Assembly: GCA_964530925.1 (NCBI GenBank)
Contig: CAZHBZ010000001.1
Location: 1-64,000 of the forward strand
Source: LiPW-15 sp964530925
GTDB taxonomy: Bacteria > Patescibacteriota > Minisyncoccia > UBA6257 > 2-01-FULL-56-20
Reading direction: 5' to 3'
DNA length: 64,000 bases
The notes beneath the pieces are model-generated. The model did no database searches, was not told the DNA's origin, and saw only the letters and a program-made list of their open reading frames with translations. Positions within the stretch are counted from its first letter, which is position 1. Each line of letters starts with the position of its first letter. A program made the translations under genes and the position numbers. Shown here piece after piece: positions 1 to 7,847 of this stretch.

Positions 1-46
1 ATCCCGAAAATTGGCGGAGAAATCAATTGAACGGTATAATTTATAC

Positions 47-256
47 ATGCTTTGGAAATGGCTTTTATATGTCACAAATAACGAGAGCACGTCTCGGCAC
101 GAACAGCATTTTGATATCGCCTTTTTCATCATAAACACCTTAGCCGGCCTCTTTGGAATAATAATGTTCATAATCCACGAAGAGCCGCAATGGATTCCGA
201 TTCTAGTGATCGAATACACCTGGGCCTTGGACAACATGCGCCACAATCGACCATAA
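47..256 (+). CDS. Small membrane protein, unrecognised
   Basis: A 69-residue protein that I do not recognise. The frame is open from a TTG at 11, but the ATG at 47 is the better start: a TATAAT at 35-40, with TTGGCG at 11-16 (spacer 18), ends six bases before it, so the message would be leaderless. Residues about 24-43 form one clear membrane helix, followed by a shorter hydrophobic patch near residues 50-58. It lies at the window edge, so its upstream context is unknown. A hairpin terminator follows directly. No function can be assigned. Confidence 0.55.
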   Translation: MLWKWLLYVTNNESTSRHEQHFDIAFFIINTLAGLFGIIMFIIHEEPQWIPILVIEYTWALDNMRHNRP

Positions 257-258
257 CT

Positions 259-314
259 AAAACCCGGATAGTCCATGCCTGCCTGCCGGTAGGCGGGGAC
301 TATCCGGGTTTTTG
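259..314. terminator. Bidirectional hairpin terminator containing the GCCTGCC palindrome
   Basis: AACCCGGATAGTCC (261-274) pairs with GGACTATCCGGGTT (297-310) and is followed by T residues; the opposite strand also ends in a T run (AAAA at 259-262 on +). The loop carries a degenerate copy of the GCCTGCCTGCCGGCAGGC palindrome seen at 28.2, 28.3 and 54.9 kb. It would stop transcripts from both the + gene at 47 and the - gene at 334. Confidence 0.75.
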
Positions 315-333
315 AATACACACACTATTTCAC

Positions 334-714
334 CTAAATTCCAGTTCCGGATGGAGTTGCTTTGGTCTCCAAGTCGGAGGGATAGCCTCCCATCATCCAG
401 CCCTGTTCATATGGATCGGTATTGTAGAAAAATTTATTCCTCATCATATCGGAATATTTTCCGCTCATCATTCCGCGACCACCATCAAAGCCGTAAAGCG
501 CGGATTTTAGTTCGCCCAATTTAACGCCAGCCATAAACACCAAACCCACGATTACAAGACCTACAAAGATACGGATTGCCGCGTGGCCCATTCCACACCT
601 CCTGTGCCACCCTCCGCAACCACATTGCTGGCCTTGGCCATAGCCGAAGCACGCTCCACTTTCGCACATTCTGCAATTCTCACAGCACCTTTTCATTTCC
701 TTCTTATCTTCCAT
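334..714 (-). CDS. Cys-rich single-helix membrane protein, unrecognised
   Basis: A 126-residue protein of unknown function. The first 40 residues hold eight cysteines in C-C, CxxC and CxC arrangements (CCENCRMCESGAC, then CGCGG and C), which could bind metal or form disulfides. One membrane helix follows at about residues 46-63, then a Gly/Met/Tyr-rich tail with repeated GMM/GWMMGG motifs. It is transcribed in the same direction as the hemerythrin gene 30 bp upstream, so the two may share a transcript. Metal binding is an inference from the cysteines only. Confidence 0.6.
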   Translation of the reverse strand: MEDKKEMKRCCENCRMCESGACFGYGQGQQCGCGGWHRRCGMGHAAIRIFVGLVIVGLVFMAGVKLGELKSALYGFDGGRGMMSGKYSDMMRNKFFYNTDPYEQGWMMGGYPSDLETKATPSGTGI

Positions 715-744
715 TTTTAAATTAATGTTCTTGAACCTTTCCGT

Positions 745-1149
745 CTATTCTATCATATTCGCCTTCAAATATTCCGCGAATTTCGTATCGTATTTTGGAA
801 TATGTTCCAAAAGCCAGGTCTCCATAAAATCAACCATATCGAATATCGCCACGGAAGAATTCTCGGACTTATACTTTTGTTCAAAGTATTCAATTTGCTG
901 AAGCAAATTCCCATGTTCTTCCATGTGCTCGGCAAGACCAGGATATCCGGCGCGCTCCATATGCTCCTTTTCGGTTTTAAAATGCTTCTGAGCGTATTCG
1001 GAGAGCTGCGCCAAAAGAGAGGATATCTCTTCTTGCCTGGGTGAAGAGCCCATTTTAGTTTGGATGTTTTTAAGCAAGGCGATGAATTCCACGTGTTGAA
1101 CGTCGATTTCATAGATTCCTGTTTCGAATTGTCGCGGCAAGCCGGTCAT
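745..1149 (-). CDS. Bacteriohemerythrin (di-iron oxygen-binding protein)
   Basis: A single-domain hemerythrin of 134 residues, the usual size. All seven expected di-iron ligands are visible: His19 (in IDVQH), His56 and Glu60 (HFKTE), His75 and His79 (HMEEH), His116 and Asp121 (LLEHIPKYD). Members of this family bind O2 or NO reversibly and act as carriers, sensors or scavengers. No other domain is fused, so it is a cytosolic binding protein rather than a chemoreceptor. No SD precedes the ATG. The divergent GH18 gene starts 53 bp away, so the two promoters share this spacer. With the superoxide dismutase 2 kb away it suggests exposure to oxygen. Confidence 0.9.
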   Translation of the reverse strand: MTGLPRQFETGIYEIDVQHVEFIALLKNIQTKMGSSPRQEEISSLLAQLSEYAQKHFKTEKEHMERAGYPGLAEHMEEHGNLLQQIEYFEQKYKSENSSVAIFDMVDFMETWLLEHIPKYDTKFAEYLKANMIE

Positions 1150-1167
1150 TTTGGTTATTTTTAGATT

Positions 1168-1196
1168 TTGGTCTTATTTGATTCTTAAAGTATCAT
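1168..1196 (+). promoter_or_regulatory. Promoter for the GH18 gene (leaderless)
   Basis: TTGGTC at 1168-1173 and TATCAT at 1191-1196 are spaced by 17 bp. The ATG of the GH18 gene at 1203 begins six bases after the -10 hexamer, so transcription would start at or next to the start codon. Confidence 0.5.
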
Positions 1197-1202
1197 ATTT
1201 GT

Positions 1203-2366
1203 ATGCGCGGTCATACTACCAAAAGAATTTTAGCTTTGGCAACCCTTATCTTCGCCTTGGTCCCAAGCGCGTCCTTTGCCGCCCCTCTTAAATATTCCGC
1301 TTGGCTTCCGTTTTGGAAGAAGGGGGAAGGAGCCCGGGATTTTGCCCTTAGAATGGAGAAATTTACCTCTATTAGCCCGTTTTCGTACGAAGTGAACCCC
1401 AATGGCACCCTCAAGGATTCCCTTCGAATAGAAAACGGCTCCTGGGACGGCTGGCTCGACGCCGTAAAAGACGGGGGGATTAAAGTTATCCCAACCATCG
1501 CGCTTCTAGACGGCGACGCGGTCCACGCGCTTCTCTCCAATAAAGCCCGACGTATCAAGCACGAAGACATCATCGCCAAACTTGTTAAAGACAATAATTT
1601 CGACGGCATAGATATCGACTACGAGGACAAGTGGGCGAAGACAAAAGACTATTTCAACACTTTTATTTACGGACTCTCTATCCGGCTAAAACCGATGGGT
1701 AAGACCCTGACCTGCACCGTTGAATCGCGAATGCCCTTGGCCGATCGCTTTAAAAATCCGCCGAAGACAATGGAATACGCGAACGATTACAAAACTCTCA
1801 ATAAATATTGTGATGAGATCCGGATTATGGCCTACGACCAGCAGGCTGTGGATATCACGTTGAACGCGAAGAAGGGGAATGGGGAACTCTACATGCCCGT
1901 CGCCGATCCGGACTGGGTGGAAAAGGTTATTAAGGAAACCATAAAAATGGTGCCGGCCAAAAAAATAATGCTTGGCATTCCGAGCTACGGCTATGAATAC
2001 GAGGTTTCCTGGAACGATGGCATCGCGACCTACAAGCGCCTTCGAAGCCGAACTTTTGTGCAGGCGATGGCGCACGCGGATAATCTTGGATTACAACCCA
2101 CGAGAACTTCCTGGGGCGAGCTAGCCCTGACCTACGCCACGTCAACGCCGATAGATGTTTCCAAAAATCTGATCTATGGATTGGCTTCTCTTACCGCGCC
2201 CAAAGGATTATTTGAGACGCCCACCGTAACCAGATTTCTTACAATAAGCGACGCGGAAGCAATGGAAGACAAAATAAAACTTGCGAAAAAATATGGACTT
2301 AAGGGAGTGGTCTTCTTCAAAATGGACGGCGACATAGACCCGGCCGTTTGGAATCTTCTAAAGTAA
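1203..2366 (+). CDS. Secreted glycoside hydrolase family 18 protein
   Basis: A 387-residue protein with a signal peptide (basic start, hydrophobic core about 8-22, likely cleavage after ASFA at residue 26). The GH18 catalytic signature DGIDIDYE lies at residues 134-141 with the acid/base Glu141 present. The rest fits one TIM barrel, including the MAYD-like motif (IMAYDQQ) and a late GVVFFKMDGD strand. GH18 enzymes cleave beta-1,4 GlcNAc polymers; the closest known type here is the YaaH/CBP-like family that acts on chitin or peptidoglycan. No LysM or other binding module is present. Its TAA stop overlaps the ATG of the next gene (TAATG). Substrate is not known. Confidence 0.88.
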   Translation: MRGHTTKRILALATLIFALVPSASFAAPLKYSAWLPFWKKGEGARDFALRMEKFTSISPFSYEVNPNGTLKDSLRIENGSWDGWLDAVKDGGIKVIPTIALLDGDAVHALLSNKARRIKHEDIIAKLVKDNNFDGIDIDYEDKWAKTKDYFNTFIYGLSIRLKPMGKTLTCTVESRMPLADRFKNPPKTMEYANDYKTLNKYCDEIRIMAYDQQAVDITLNAKKGNGELYMPVADPDWVEKVIKETIKMVPAKKIMLGIPSYGYEYEVSWNDGIATYKRLRSRTFVQAMAHADNLGLQPTRTSWGELALTYATSTPIDVSKNLIYGLASLTAPKGLFETPTVTRFLTISDAEAMEDKIKLAKKYGLKGVVFFKMDGDIDPAVWNLLK

Positions 2367-2929
2367 TGCGAAGGAAACGATGCCTTTGGGCCGGCGAAAG
2401 CGATCCGCTCATGCTCGCTTATCACGATAAAGAGTGGGGAGTGCCTGTCCGCAATGACCGCAAGATCTTTGAGTTTCTTATTTTGGAAAGCGCCCAGGCC
2501 GGGCTTAATTGGCGAATGATTTTGAATAAGCGGAAAAATTACGAAAAGGCGTTTGCCAATTTTGATGTTAAAAAAGTCGCCGAATTCGGAGCGAAAGACG
2601 AAAAAAGATTGTTGGCCGACGCGGGCATAATCCGTAATCGATTGAAGATTTACGCCGCTATCAATAACGCGAAAAGATTCTTGGAGATTCAAAAAGAATA
2701 TGGAAGTTTTTCAAAATACATGTGGAGCTTTGTAAAAAATAAAGCTATCTGCCACAGAATAGTAAAAATTTCCGATTATCCGATAAAAATAAAAGAAGCT
2801 GAGGTCTGGGCCGCGGACCTCAAAAAGAGAGGGTTCAAATTTTTGGGTCCCACCGTTATTTACGCGCACATGCAGGCCGTGGGAATGGTCAACGACCACA
2901 TGGCCTCTTGCTTCCGCCATAAAAGATAA
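2366..2929 (+). CDS. tag: DNA-3-methyladenine glycosylase I
   Basis: Removes 3-methyladenine from alkylated DNA as the first step of base excision repair. The 187-residue length matches the family. The zinc-snap ligands are visible: Cys6 and His20 near the N-terminus, and the His and Cys of GMVNDHMASC near the C-terminus. The family motif around WGVP and LESAQAGLNWRMILNKR carries the catalytic pocket Glu and Trp. The frame is open six codons further upstream, but the ATG at 2366 overlaps the stop of the GH18 gene, which points to translational coupling. Confidence 0.95.
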   Translation: MRRKRCLWAGESDPLMLAYHDKEWGVPVRNDRKIFEFLILESAQAGLNWRMILNKRKNYEKAFANFDVKKVAEFGAKDEKRLLADAGIIRNRLKIYAAINNAKRFLEIQKEYGSFSKYMWSFVKNKAICHRIVKISDYPIKIKEAEVWAADLKKRGFKFLGPTVIYAHMQAVGMVNDHMASCFRHKR

Positions 2930-2932
2930 AGA

Positions 2933-2967
2933 AAAAAAACCGGCCTGCGCGAATGCGTTTGGCCGGG
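2933..2967 (-). terminator. Rho-independent terminator for the 2992 gene
   Basis: On the minus strand a CCGGCC...GGCCGG stem is followed by a run of eight T residues. It lies just past the stop of the small minus-strand gene. The plus-strand tag gene converges on it. Confidence 0.7.
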
Positions 2968-2991
2968 GCACGAGGGGGAGGGGAAAGGGCG

Positions 2992-3192
2992 TTAGTGCGC
3001 GATCCCTTCCATGATCTTGAGCTCGATCGCTTCCTGCGTGTCGCTCGGAAGCGCGATGGCGCAGCCAGCGCCGTCGAAGGAGACGCAGTAGGGTCCAAAG
3101 ACCTCTCTTGCCTTGTTCTTCATGAACGCGGCGAGGGTCCGGACGTCCTCAGGGTTGGTGGGAATTGGGAACTCTTCCTTGGCCTGGGACAT
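2992..3192 (-). CDS. Small SD-led orphan protein (66 aa)
   Basis: Unrecognised, soluble and slightly acidic. A strong SD (GAGGAGG) sits seven bases before the ATG, and a near-perfect promoter lies about 35 bp upstream (3229-3256). Its own terminator follows, so it is a complete monocistronic unit. The coding sequence is more GC-rich than its neighbours. It belongs to the set of short SD-led genes spread through this window. No motif suggests a role. Confidence 0.75.
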   Translation of the reverse strand: MSQAKEEFPIPTNPEDVRTLAAFMKNKAREVFGPYCVSFDGAGCAIALPSDTQEAIELKIMEGIAH

Positions 3193-3228
3193 GACTGCCT
3201 CCTCTTCGCATATTCAGGTTCAGCTGAT

Positions 3229-3256
3229 ATTATATCATATATATCTACAATGTCAA
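3229..3256 (-). promoter_or_regulatory. Consensus sigma-70 type promoter of the 2992 gene
   Basis: Read on the minus strand: TTGACA (3256-3251), a 16-bp spacer, then TATAAT (3234-3229). The SD-led gene starts about 36 bp downstream, leaving a short normal leader. Confidence 0.8.
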
Positions 3257-3377
3257 TGGATAAGATATCAACTAACTGACGACCGCTAATTAGTTGATAT
3301 TGCCGGAGTGGTTAAGCGCCATTAAAATCCAATATGTTAGTATGGAGATAATCAAAAACTAAATAATAAATTCAAAA

Positions 3378-3971
3378 ATGCAAAAACCATTTGAACCAAA
3401 AAAGTTAGAAATAGAAAAGGATTTGGAGGGACTCTCGCTCAAAATGCTTCAAAATCATTACAAGCTTTATGAAGGCTATGTAAAAAAGACTAACGAAATT
3501 CAGGAGAAGCTCCTGACCGCGAATAAGAAAACCGCGAACGGGGTATACAGCGAATACGGAGAACTCCGACGGCAGGAGACTTTCGCGGTAAACGGAATGA
3601 AGCTTCATGAATTTTACTTTGCCGCGCTAGGAGGAGACGGAACGCCCAAGGGTGCTCTTGTCGAAATGATCGAACGGGACTTCGGTTCAATAGATGCCTG
3701 GAAAGAAGAAATGATCGCGACCGGAATGTCTGCCCGAGGCTGGGCGGTACTTTGCTACGACTTTGGAGATATGAAACTCCACATCTACGGAAGCGACGCG
3801 CACAATGTGGGTTCCGTCTGGAACTGCGCGCTTCTCTTGCCTCTAGACGTTTACGAGCACGCTTACTTTATCGATTACGCGGTAGACAGAAAAACTTATA
3901 TAGACGGTTTCTTCAAAAATCTAAATTGGGATTTCTTGAGCGGCCTCATCACCAAATGGGGGATTAAATAG
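3378..3971 (+). CDS. Fe/Mn-family superoxide dismutase
   Basis: Converts superoxide to peroxide and oxygen. The 197-residue protein shows the two-domain SOD pattern: an N-terminal helical pair with a ligand His in LQNHYKLYEGYV, a second His in MKLHEFYFAALGG, and the C-terminal Asp and His ligands in LDVYEHAYFIDY. The usual WEHAY is YEHAY here. No signal peptide is present, so it is cytosolic. The upstream region has no good SD. The family cannot be split into Fe or Mn type by eye. With the hemerythrin and glutaredoxin it indicates an oxidative-stress toolkit. Confidence 0.92.
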   Translation: MQKPFEPKKLEIEKDLEGLSLKMLQNHYKLYEGYVKKTNEIQEKLLTANKKTANGVYSEYGELRRQETFAVNGMKLHEFYFAALGGDGTPKGALVEMIERDFGSIDAWKEEMIATGMSARGWAVLCYDFGDMKLHIYGSDAHNVGSVWNCALLLPLDVYEHAYFIDYAVDRKTYIDGFFKNLNWDFLSGLITKWGIK

Positions 3972-4005
3972 TAAGTAGCTGGTAGTAGGTAGTAAGTAGC
4001 TTCGG
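3970..4005. repeat. Low-complexity TAGTAGGTAGT spacer
   Basis: A run of degenerate GTAGTA/GTAGGTA units between the convergent SOD and fmt genes. It belongs to the TAGT-type spacer family also seen at 4877, 5461, 15097, 36598, 39515, 43938 and 44000. Confidence 0.55.
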
Positions 4006-4024
4006 ATTAAATACGCAACAAACC

Positions 4025-4876
4025 TTAAAAATATAGTTTCGCGGGTTGCGGAGTCTTGCCTTCCATTTGAACCGAATCCAATTCGAGCCGGCCGTCTTCG
4101 AGTTTCGCCGAAAGAAGTTTGATCCTTTTTCCGTTTTTAAGAGTCCAAACTCCGGGATCAGGATTTAAAGCCCGAATAATTCGGCTCACATGTTCCGCCT
4201 CCTCTGGATCCTCTCCGGACGAGACTCTGGCGAGCGTTTCTTCGCTCACAAATCCGTCTCCGGTTTTGAATTTTTTGGTGAGCGTAGCTTTCTCATGATC
4301 CTGTTCCACAGGGGTTATTTCACTGTTCGCGAATTTCGGCAGAACCTCCACTATCATTTCGCCTCCTATTTTTGCAAGTCGCTTTTGAAGCTCTAAATAA
4401 GTTTCATTTTCTCCTATTTCCGTTTTGCGTTCGGCAAAAACCGGGCCGTGATCCACTGCCGCGTCCATTTTGTAGATTGCGACTCCGGTTTCTTTTTCCC
4501 CGCCCAATATCGCTCCCTGGATAGGAGAAGCTCCGCGGTAGAGAGGTAAAAGGGAGGGATGAACCCCTAAAGCCCCCAAGGGAGCCGCATCTATCAACGC
4601 CTGGGGGATTATTTTTGAGTACGCCGCGACCACAAAAGCTTCCGCTTCCAAGGTCTTAATCTCCTCAATGAATTCTGCGCCAATTTTTTCCGGCTGAAAC
4701 ACAGGAATGCCATTTTTCTCCGCCAAAAGCTTTACCGGCGGGGGAGTAATTATCTTTTTTCTTCCGAAGGGCCTGTCCGGATTGGTTATAACGGCAACCG
4801 GAGGAAATCCGGCCGTTATAAGCTCGGAAAAAATTGTTCCCGCGAATTCCGGCGAACCGAAGAAGATATAGCGCAT
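4025..4876 (-). CDS. fmt: Methionyl-tRNA formyltransferase
   Basis: Formylates initiator Met-tRNA using 10-formyl-THF. At 283 residues it is somewhat short for the family (about 310). The Rossmann start (IFFGSPEFA), the formyl-transfer loop GVHPSLLPLYRGASPIQ with its catalytic His, and the following DHGP (catalytic Asp, usual form D.G) are present. A reduced C-terminal OB-like domain follows. The gene lies directly downstream of def on the same strand, the usual pairing of formylation and deformylation. The leader is the C/T/A-rich spacer repeat and contains no SD. Confidence 0.95.
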   Translation of the reverse strand: MRYIFFGSPEFAGTIFSELITAGFPPVAVITNPDRPFGRKKIITPPPVKLLAEKNGIPVFQPEKIGAEFIEEIKTLEAEAFVVAAYSKIIPQALIDAAPLGALGVHPSLLPLYRGASPIQGAILGGEKETGVAIYKMDAAVDHGPVFAERKTEIGENETYLELQKRLAKIGGEMIVEVLPKFANSEITPVEQDHEKATLTKKFKTGDGFVSEETLARVSSGEDPEEAEHVSRIIRALNPDPGVWTLKNGKRIKLLSAKLEDGRLELDSVQMEGKTPQPAKLYF

Positions 4877-4907
4877 AGTTTGTAGTTGGTAGGTTATAGG
4901 TTGTAGT
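4877..4907. repeat. Low-complexity spacer before fmt
   Basis: On the fmt sense strand this reads as an almost G-free run of CTA/CCTA units that reaches the ATG. It is one member of the dispersed TAGT-type spacer family. Confidence 0.5.
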
Positions 4908-4952
4908 AAATTGAATTTTATCTGTGCGCGCTCGACAGCTTATACTGCGACA

Positions 4953-5459
4953 CTAATCCGTGTCGCTAGTTTCGTATTCGTAAAGTTGCTTTGCGCGATC
5001 GATAAAAACGATGCCGTTTAAGTGATCGGTTTCATGTTGGAAAACTCTAGCCAAAAGTCCCCAAGCCTTTATTTTCACAAACTTTCCGGTCTTGTCTTGT
5101 CCGGTAAGCGTAACTCGGCTCGGCCGTTCCACCTCGCCATAAACCAAAGGAACGCTCAAGCATCCTTCTTCTACTTTATTAGTTTCCTTTCCGTTCTTTT
5201 CCACTTTGGAGTTAAAGAGCGCGTAAAACTTTTTACCGCCGGATTTTTCGTCAGGAACTTCGGCCACAAACATATGGAAGGGAAGTCCTACTTGGTTCGC
5301 GGCAAGCCCTACGCCGTTGGCCTCACGCATCATTTTACGCATCTTAGTCACCATCTCTTGAATTTCCTTCCGGCTCATGGATTTGAAATCAAAAGGAACC
5401 GCTTTTCCTCGAAGCAGTTTTTCTTCTTTTTTATCGGCTAATTTCCAAATGTGATCCAT
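4953..5459 (-). CDS. def: Peptide deformylase
   Basis: Removes the N-formyl group from nascent proteins. All three family motifs are present: GVGLAANQVG, EGCLSVP (metal-binding Cys) and QHETDHLNG (the HExxH metal site). The frame is open to 5507, but those first 16 codons are only the translated spacer repeat (YYLLP units), so the ATG at 5459 gives the natural start MDHIWKLAD and a normal 168 residues. There is no SD. It is followed by fmt, 76 bp away. Confidence 0.95.
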   Translation of the reverse strand: MDHIWKLADKKEEKLLRGKAVPFDFKSMSRKEIQEMVTKMRKMMREANGVGLAANQVGLPFHMFVAEVPDEKSGGKKFYALFNSKVEKNGKETNKVEEGCLSVPLVYGEVERPSRVTLTGQDKTGKFVKIKAWGLLARVFQHETDHLNGIVFIDRAKQLYEYETSDTD

Positions 5460-5460
5460 T

Positions 5461-5503
5461 AGAAGAAGTAAGTAGTAAGTGGTAGGTAGTAGGTAATAGA
5501 CAC
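5461..5503. repeat. Low-complexity spacer before def
   Basis: Degenerate AGTAGTAAGTGGTAGG units immediately upstream of def. It creates a false N-terminal extension of the def frame when translated. Confidence 0.55.
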
Positions 5504-5527
5504 ACAATACAGAAACACAATGAGAGT

Positions 5528-5830
5528 TCAGTAGCGGGAGTTTTTGGCGAGCAATACTTTTTTCCTGGGTTTCGCAATCTTGGACTCCTTCCAGACCTTC
5601 ATGAAATATGCGCCCATATTTTTAACGTTTTTCCTGTCCGCGACATCTTTGGCCACCTCCATAAGTTTTTGCCGGGGATTGGTCTTTGCGAGCTTGATAT
5701 ATAACGATTTGTGCTCACGGTCGTCCAAGATGTCGGCAATCTCGAGGCCCGTCAGTTGAAACTCCTTATAGACCTTGGAATCCTTCTTTCTTTTCTTTAT
5801 TTCTTCGAGATAGGAGGGGTCTATGGGCAC
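5528..5830 (-). CDS. Small basic protein, unrecognised (100 aa)
   Basis: A soluble, Lys-rich, mostly helical protein of unknown function. It begins MPIDPSYLEE and ends with a strongly basic tail (KPRKKVLLAKNSR), which could bind nucleic acid, but no known domain is evident. A run of charged helices fills residues 10-80. It is upstream of def and fmt on the same strand and could be cotranscribed with them, separated by the spacer repeat. Confidence 0.6.
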   Translation of the reverse strand: MPIDPSYLEEIKKRKKDSKVYKEFQLTGLEIADILDDREHKSLYIKLAKTNPRQKLMEVAKDVADRKNVKNMGAYFMKVWKESKIAKPRKKVLLAKNSRY

Positions 5831-6011
5831 GCTCGTATCATAAGAAATTTAAGTCTTTTTTTCAATTTTTGTTTTAAAACGAGGTTGGGTTAGACCCCGC
5901 ACCGAGCCGAGCGTCAACCCTTTTGTTAGTGACGAGAATTAATATATTTAATGTTCTCATACTTAGCGGCATTTTTGAGAAAGTCATCGTCAGGTCGGGC
6001 AAGAAAAATAA

Positions 6012-6040
6012 TTGCGCTCGATCTGGTGACGGGGTAAAAT
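6012..6040 (+). promoter_or_regulatory. Promoter for the S41 protease gene (leaderless)
   Basis: TTGCGC (6012-6017), a 17-bp spacer and TAAAAT (6035-6040). The ATG at 6047 is six bases downstream of the -10, so the message would carry no leader. Confidence 0.55.
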
Positions 6041-6046
6041 TAGTCA

Positions 6047-7261
6047 ATGCTTAAAAAGAAGATAGTATCTTTTGGACTGGTCATACTTTCCGCGGCGGCG
6101 CTTCTCGGGAGCGGTTATTATTGGGGCCTTGAAATTGGGAAAAGTATTCCGGAGGTGGTGATAGCGAAAGGCGTAAGCAATGTGGAATCCGGAGAAACTC
6201 TGGCGGATTTCAGAACCTTCTGGTCGGCTTGGAAAACAATCGATGATATTTATCTTCGGGCGGATAACGTGGATGGCCAGGCGCGAGTTTATGGCGCGAT
6301 AAGGGGCTTGGTTGGGTCTTTGAATGATCCGTATTCGCAATACTTTAATCCGGAGGAAGGCAAAAAATTTATGGAAGATGTTCAGGGAAACTTTAGCGGC
6401 ATTGGCGCCGAACTGGGGATAAGAAAAGGACAGCTCACAGTTATCGCTCCCTTAAAGGGTTCGCCGGCGGCGGCGGCTGGGCTTAGAGCGGGGGATTGGA
6501 TATTCAAGATTAACACTACTTCTACCGACGGCATACAAATTGACGAAGCGGTTAACCTTATTCGCGGACCGGAAAATACCGAGGTTGTCTTAAATGTTTT
6601 CCGCGAAGGCTGGACGGCGGCAAAAGACATAAGCATCAAGCGCGGCATAATTGAAGTTCCGACCGTGGACTTTGAGATGAAAAATAAGTTTGCCCATATC
6701 TCCCTGCGCAACTTTAACGGCAACGCGAGCAAGGATTTTTATGAAGCTCTGAAACAGGCGGCTTCAAAGAACGCGGAGGGCATAATTCTTGATCTTCGGG
6801 ACGACCCGGGAGGATTCTTAGACGTGGCTGTGGATTTGGCCGGATGGTTCCTCAAGCCAGGAACAGTGGTGGTCAGCGAAAATGACAAAACCGGGCCAAT
6901 AGAAACGCTTAAAGCCAGCGGGAGCGGAGATCTTTATGAATTCCCAACTGTGGTTTTGATAAATAAAGGTTCCGCTTCGGCTTCGGAAATTCTAGCCGGC
7001 GCCTTAAGAGACCAAGCTAAAATACCCTTGGTCGGCGAAACGAGCTACGGAAAAGGAACAGTCCAACAACTCAAGGAACTTCCCGATGGCGGTCAACTTA
7101 AGCTAACTATCGCGCACTGGGTTTTGCCTTCCGGGCATATACTCGAAGGCAGCGGTCTTAAGCCTGATTATGAAATCGAACTTTCGGACGACGATATAAA
7201 AAATAGCCGGGATCCCCAACTCGATAAAGCGATTCAAGTGTTGCAAGACAAGATAAAATAG
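6047..7261 (+). CDS. C-terminal processing protease (S41 family)
   Basis: A membrane-anchored CtpA/CtpB-type serine protease of 404 residues. An N-terminal helix (about 5-27) anchors it with the enzyme outside. A PDZ domain covers about residues 107-190 (starting near NFSGIGAELG). The S41 core follows: ILDLRDDPGG, then Ser309 in NKGSASASEILAG, and Lys336/Gln340 in YGKGTVQ, which together form the Ser-Lys-Gln catalytic set. The family trims or degrades periplasmic and envelope proteins. Transcribed alone, with rplI 84 bp downstream under its own start signals. Confidence 0.95.
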   Translation: MLKKKIVSFGLVILSAAALLGSGYYWGLEIGKSIPEVVIAKGVSNVESGETLADFRTFWSAWKTIDDIYLRADNVDGQARVYGAIRGLVGSLNDPYSQYFNPEEGKKFMEDVQGNFSGIGAELGIRKGQLTVIAPLKGSPAAAAGLRAGDWIFKINTTSTDGIQIDEAVNLIRGPENTEVVLNVFREGWTAAKDISIKRGIIEVPTVDFEMKNKFAHISLRNFNGNASKDFYEALKQAASKNAEGIILDLRDDPGGFLDVAVDLAGWFLKPGTVVVSENDKTGPIETLKASGSGDLYEFPTVVLINKGSASASEILAGALRDQAKIPLVGETSYGKGTVQQLKELPDGGQLKLTIAHWVLPSGHILEGSGLKPDYEIELSDDDIKNSRDPQLDKAIQVLQDKIK

Positions 7262-7345
7262 CAAATTATACTAATTTCTAATTATTCTAAACCGGAATGT
7301 GCCAATTAGGTCAATTAGTACAATTAGGTTAATTAAAATAATTAC
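7262..7345. repeat. AATTAGGTCAATTAG-type spacer before rplI
   Basis: Repeated CAATTAG and AATTAGGT units upstream of rplI, with a TAAAAT at 7334-7339 six bases before the rplI ATG. It resembles the other low-complexity intergenic spacers in composition and placement. Confidence 0.4.
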
Positions 7346-7780
7346 ATGAAAATTATACTCTTAACCGATGTGCGTGGAATTGGAAAAAAGAATGATGTGA
7401 AAAATGTTTCCGATGGATACGCGCGGAATTTTCTCCTGCCTCAAAAATTAGCCAAAGTCGCGGACGAACAGAACTTGGGCGAGCTCTCCTCGATCAAAAA
7501 GAACGACCGGGCAACCGAGGAAAGGCTTAACCGATTGGCAAAACTTTTATCCGAACGAGAATTCCAGTTTCGCTTGAAAGTTGATAAAAAAGGCGCGGTC
7601 TTCGGCTCCGTGAATAAGGATGAAATTCTCAAAGGCTTGCGCGACACAGGGCTCATAACCAAAGACCGAGTCGAAGTTAAAATATCCAAACCTCTCAAGG
7701 AATTAGGGGCGCACGAAGCGGAGGCGCATCTTCCAAAAGGGATAGTGGCCAAGTTAAAAATCAAAATTGAGGCGGAATAA
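7346..7780 (+). CDS. rplI: Ribosomal protein L9
   Basis: Large-subunit protein bL9 (144 aa). The conserved N-terminal RNA-binding domain (MKIILL.DV.GIGKKNDV.NVSDGYARNFLLP) is followed by the long linker helix and the C-terminal domain (VDKKGAVFGSVNKDEI). L9 has been reported missing from several CPR lineages, so its presence here is a useful lineage marker. The TAAAAT hexamer six bases before the ATG suggests a leaderless message. A strong hairpin terminator follows. Confidence 0.95.
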   Translation: MKIILLTDVRGIGKKNDVKNVSDGYARNFLLPQKLAKVADEQNLGELSSIKKNDRATEERLNRLAKLLSEREFQFRLKVDKKGAVFGSVNKDEILKGLRDTGLITKDRVEVKISKPLKELGAHEAEAHLPKGIVAKLKIKIEAE

Positions 7781-7801
7781 CCGTTTGACGCGAAGCGAAC
7801 C

Positions 7802-7830
7802 AAAAACCCTCCGAAGTTCGGAGGGTTTTT
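7802..7830. terminator. Bidirectional terminator between rplI and rpmA
   Basis: AAAAACCCTCCGAA pairs with TTCGGAGGGTTTTT. T runs occur on both strands, so it can serve the convergent rplI (+) and rpmA (-) genes. Confidence 0.85.
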
Positions 7831-7847
7831 GGTAAGATGCTTTTTTA

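Noticed and set aside
3297..3330. tRNA-like 5' sequence (TGCCGGAGTGGTTAAGCG)
   Set aside because: It resembles the start of a class II tRNA, but no anticodon arm, T arm or acceptor partner follows; at most a remnant. It lies beside an ATATCAACTAA/TTAGTTGATAT inverted repeat.
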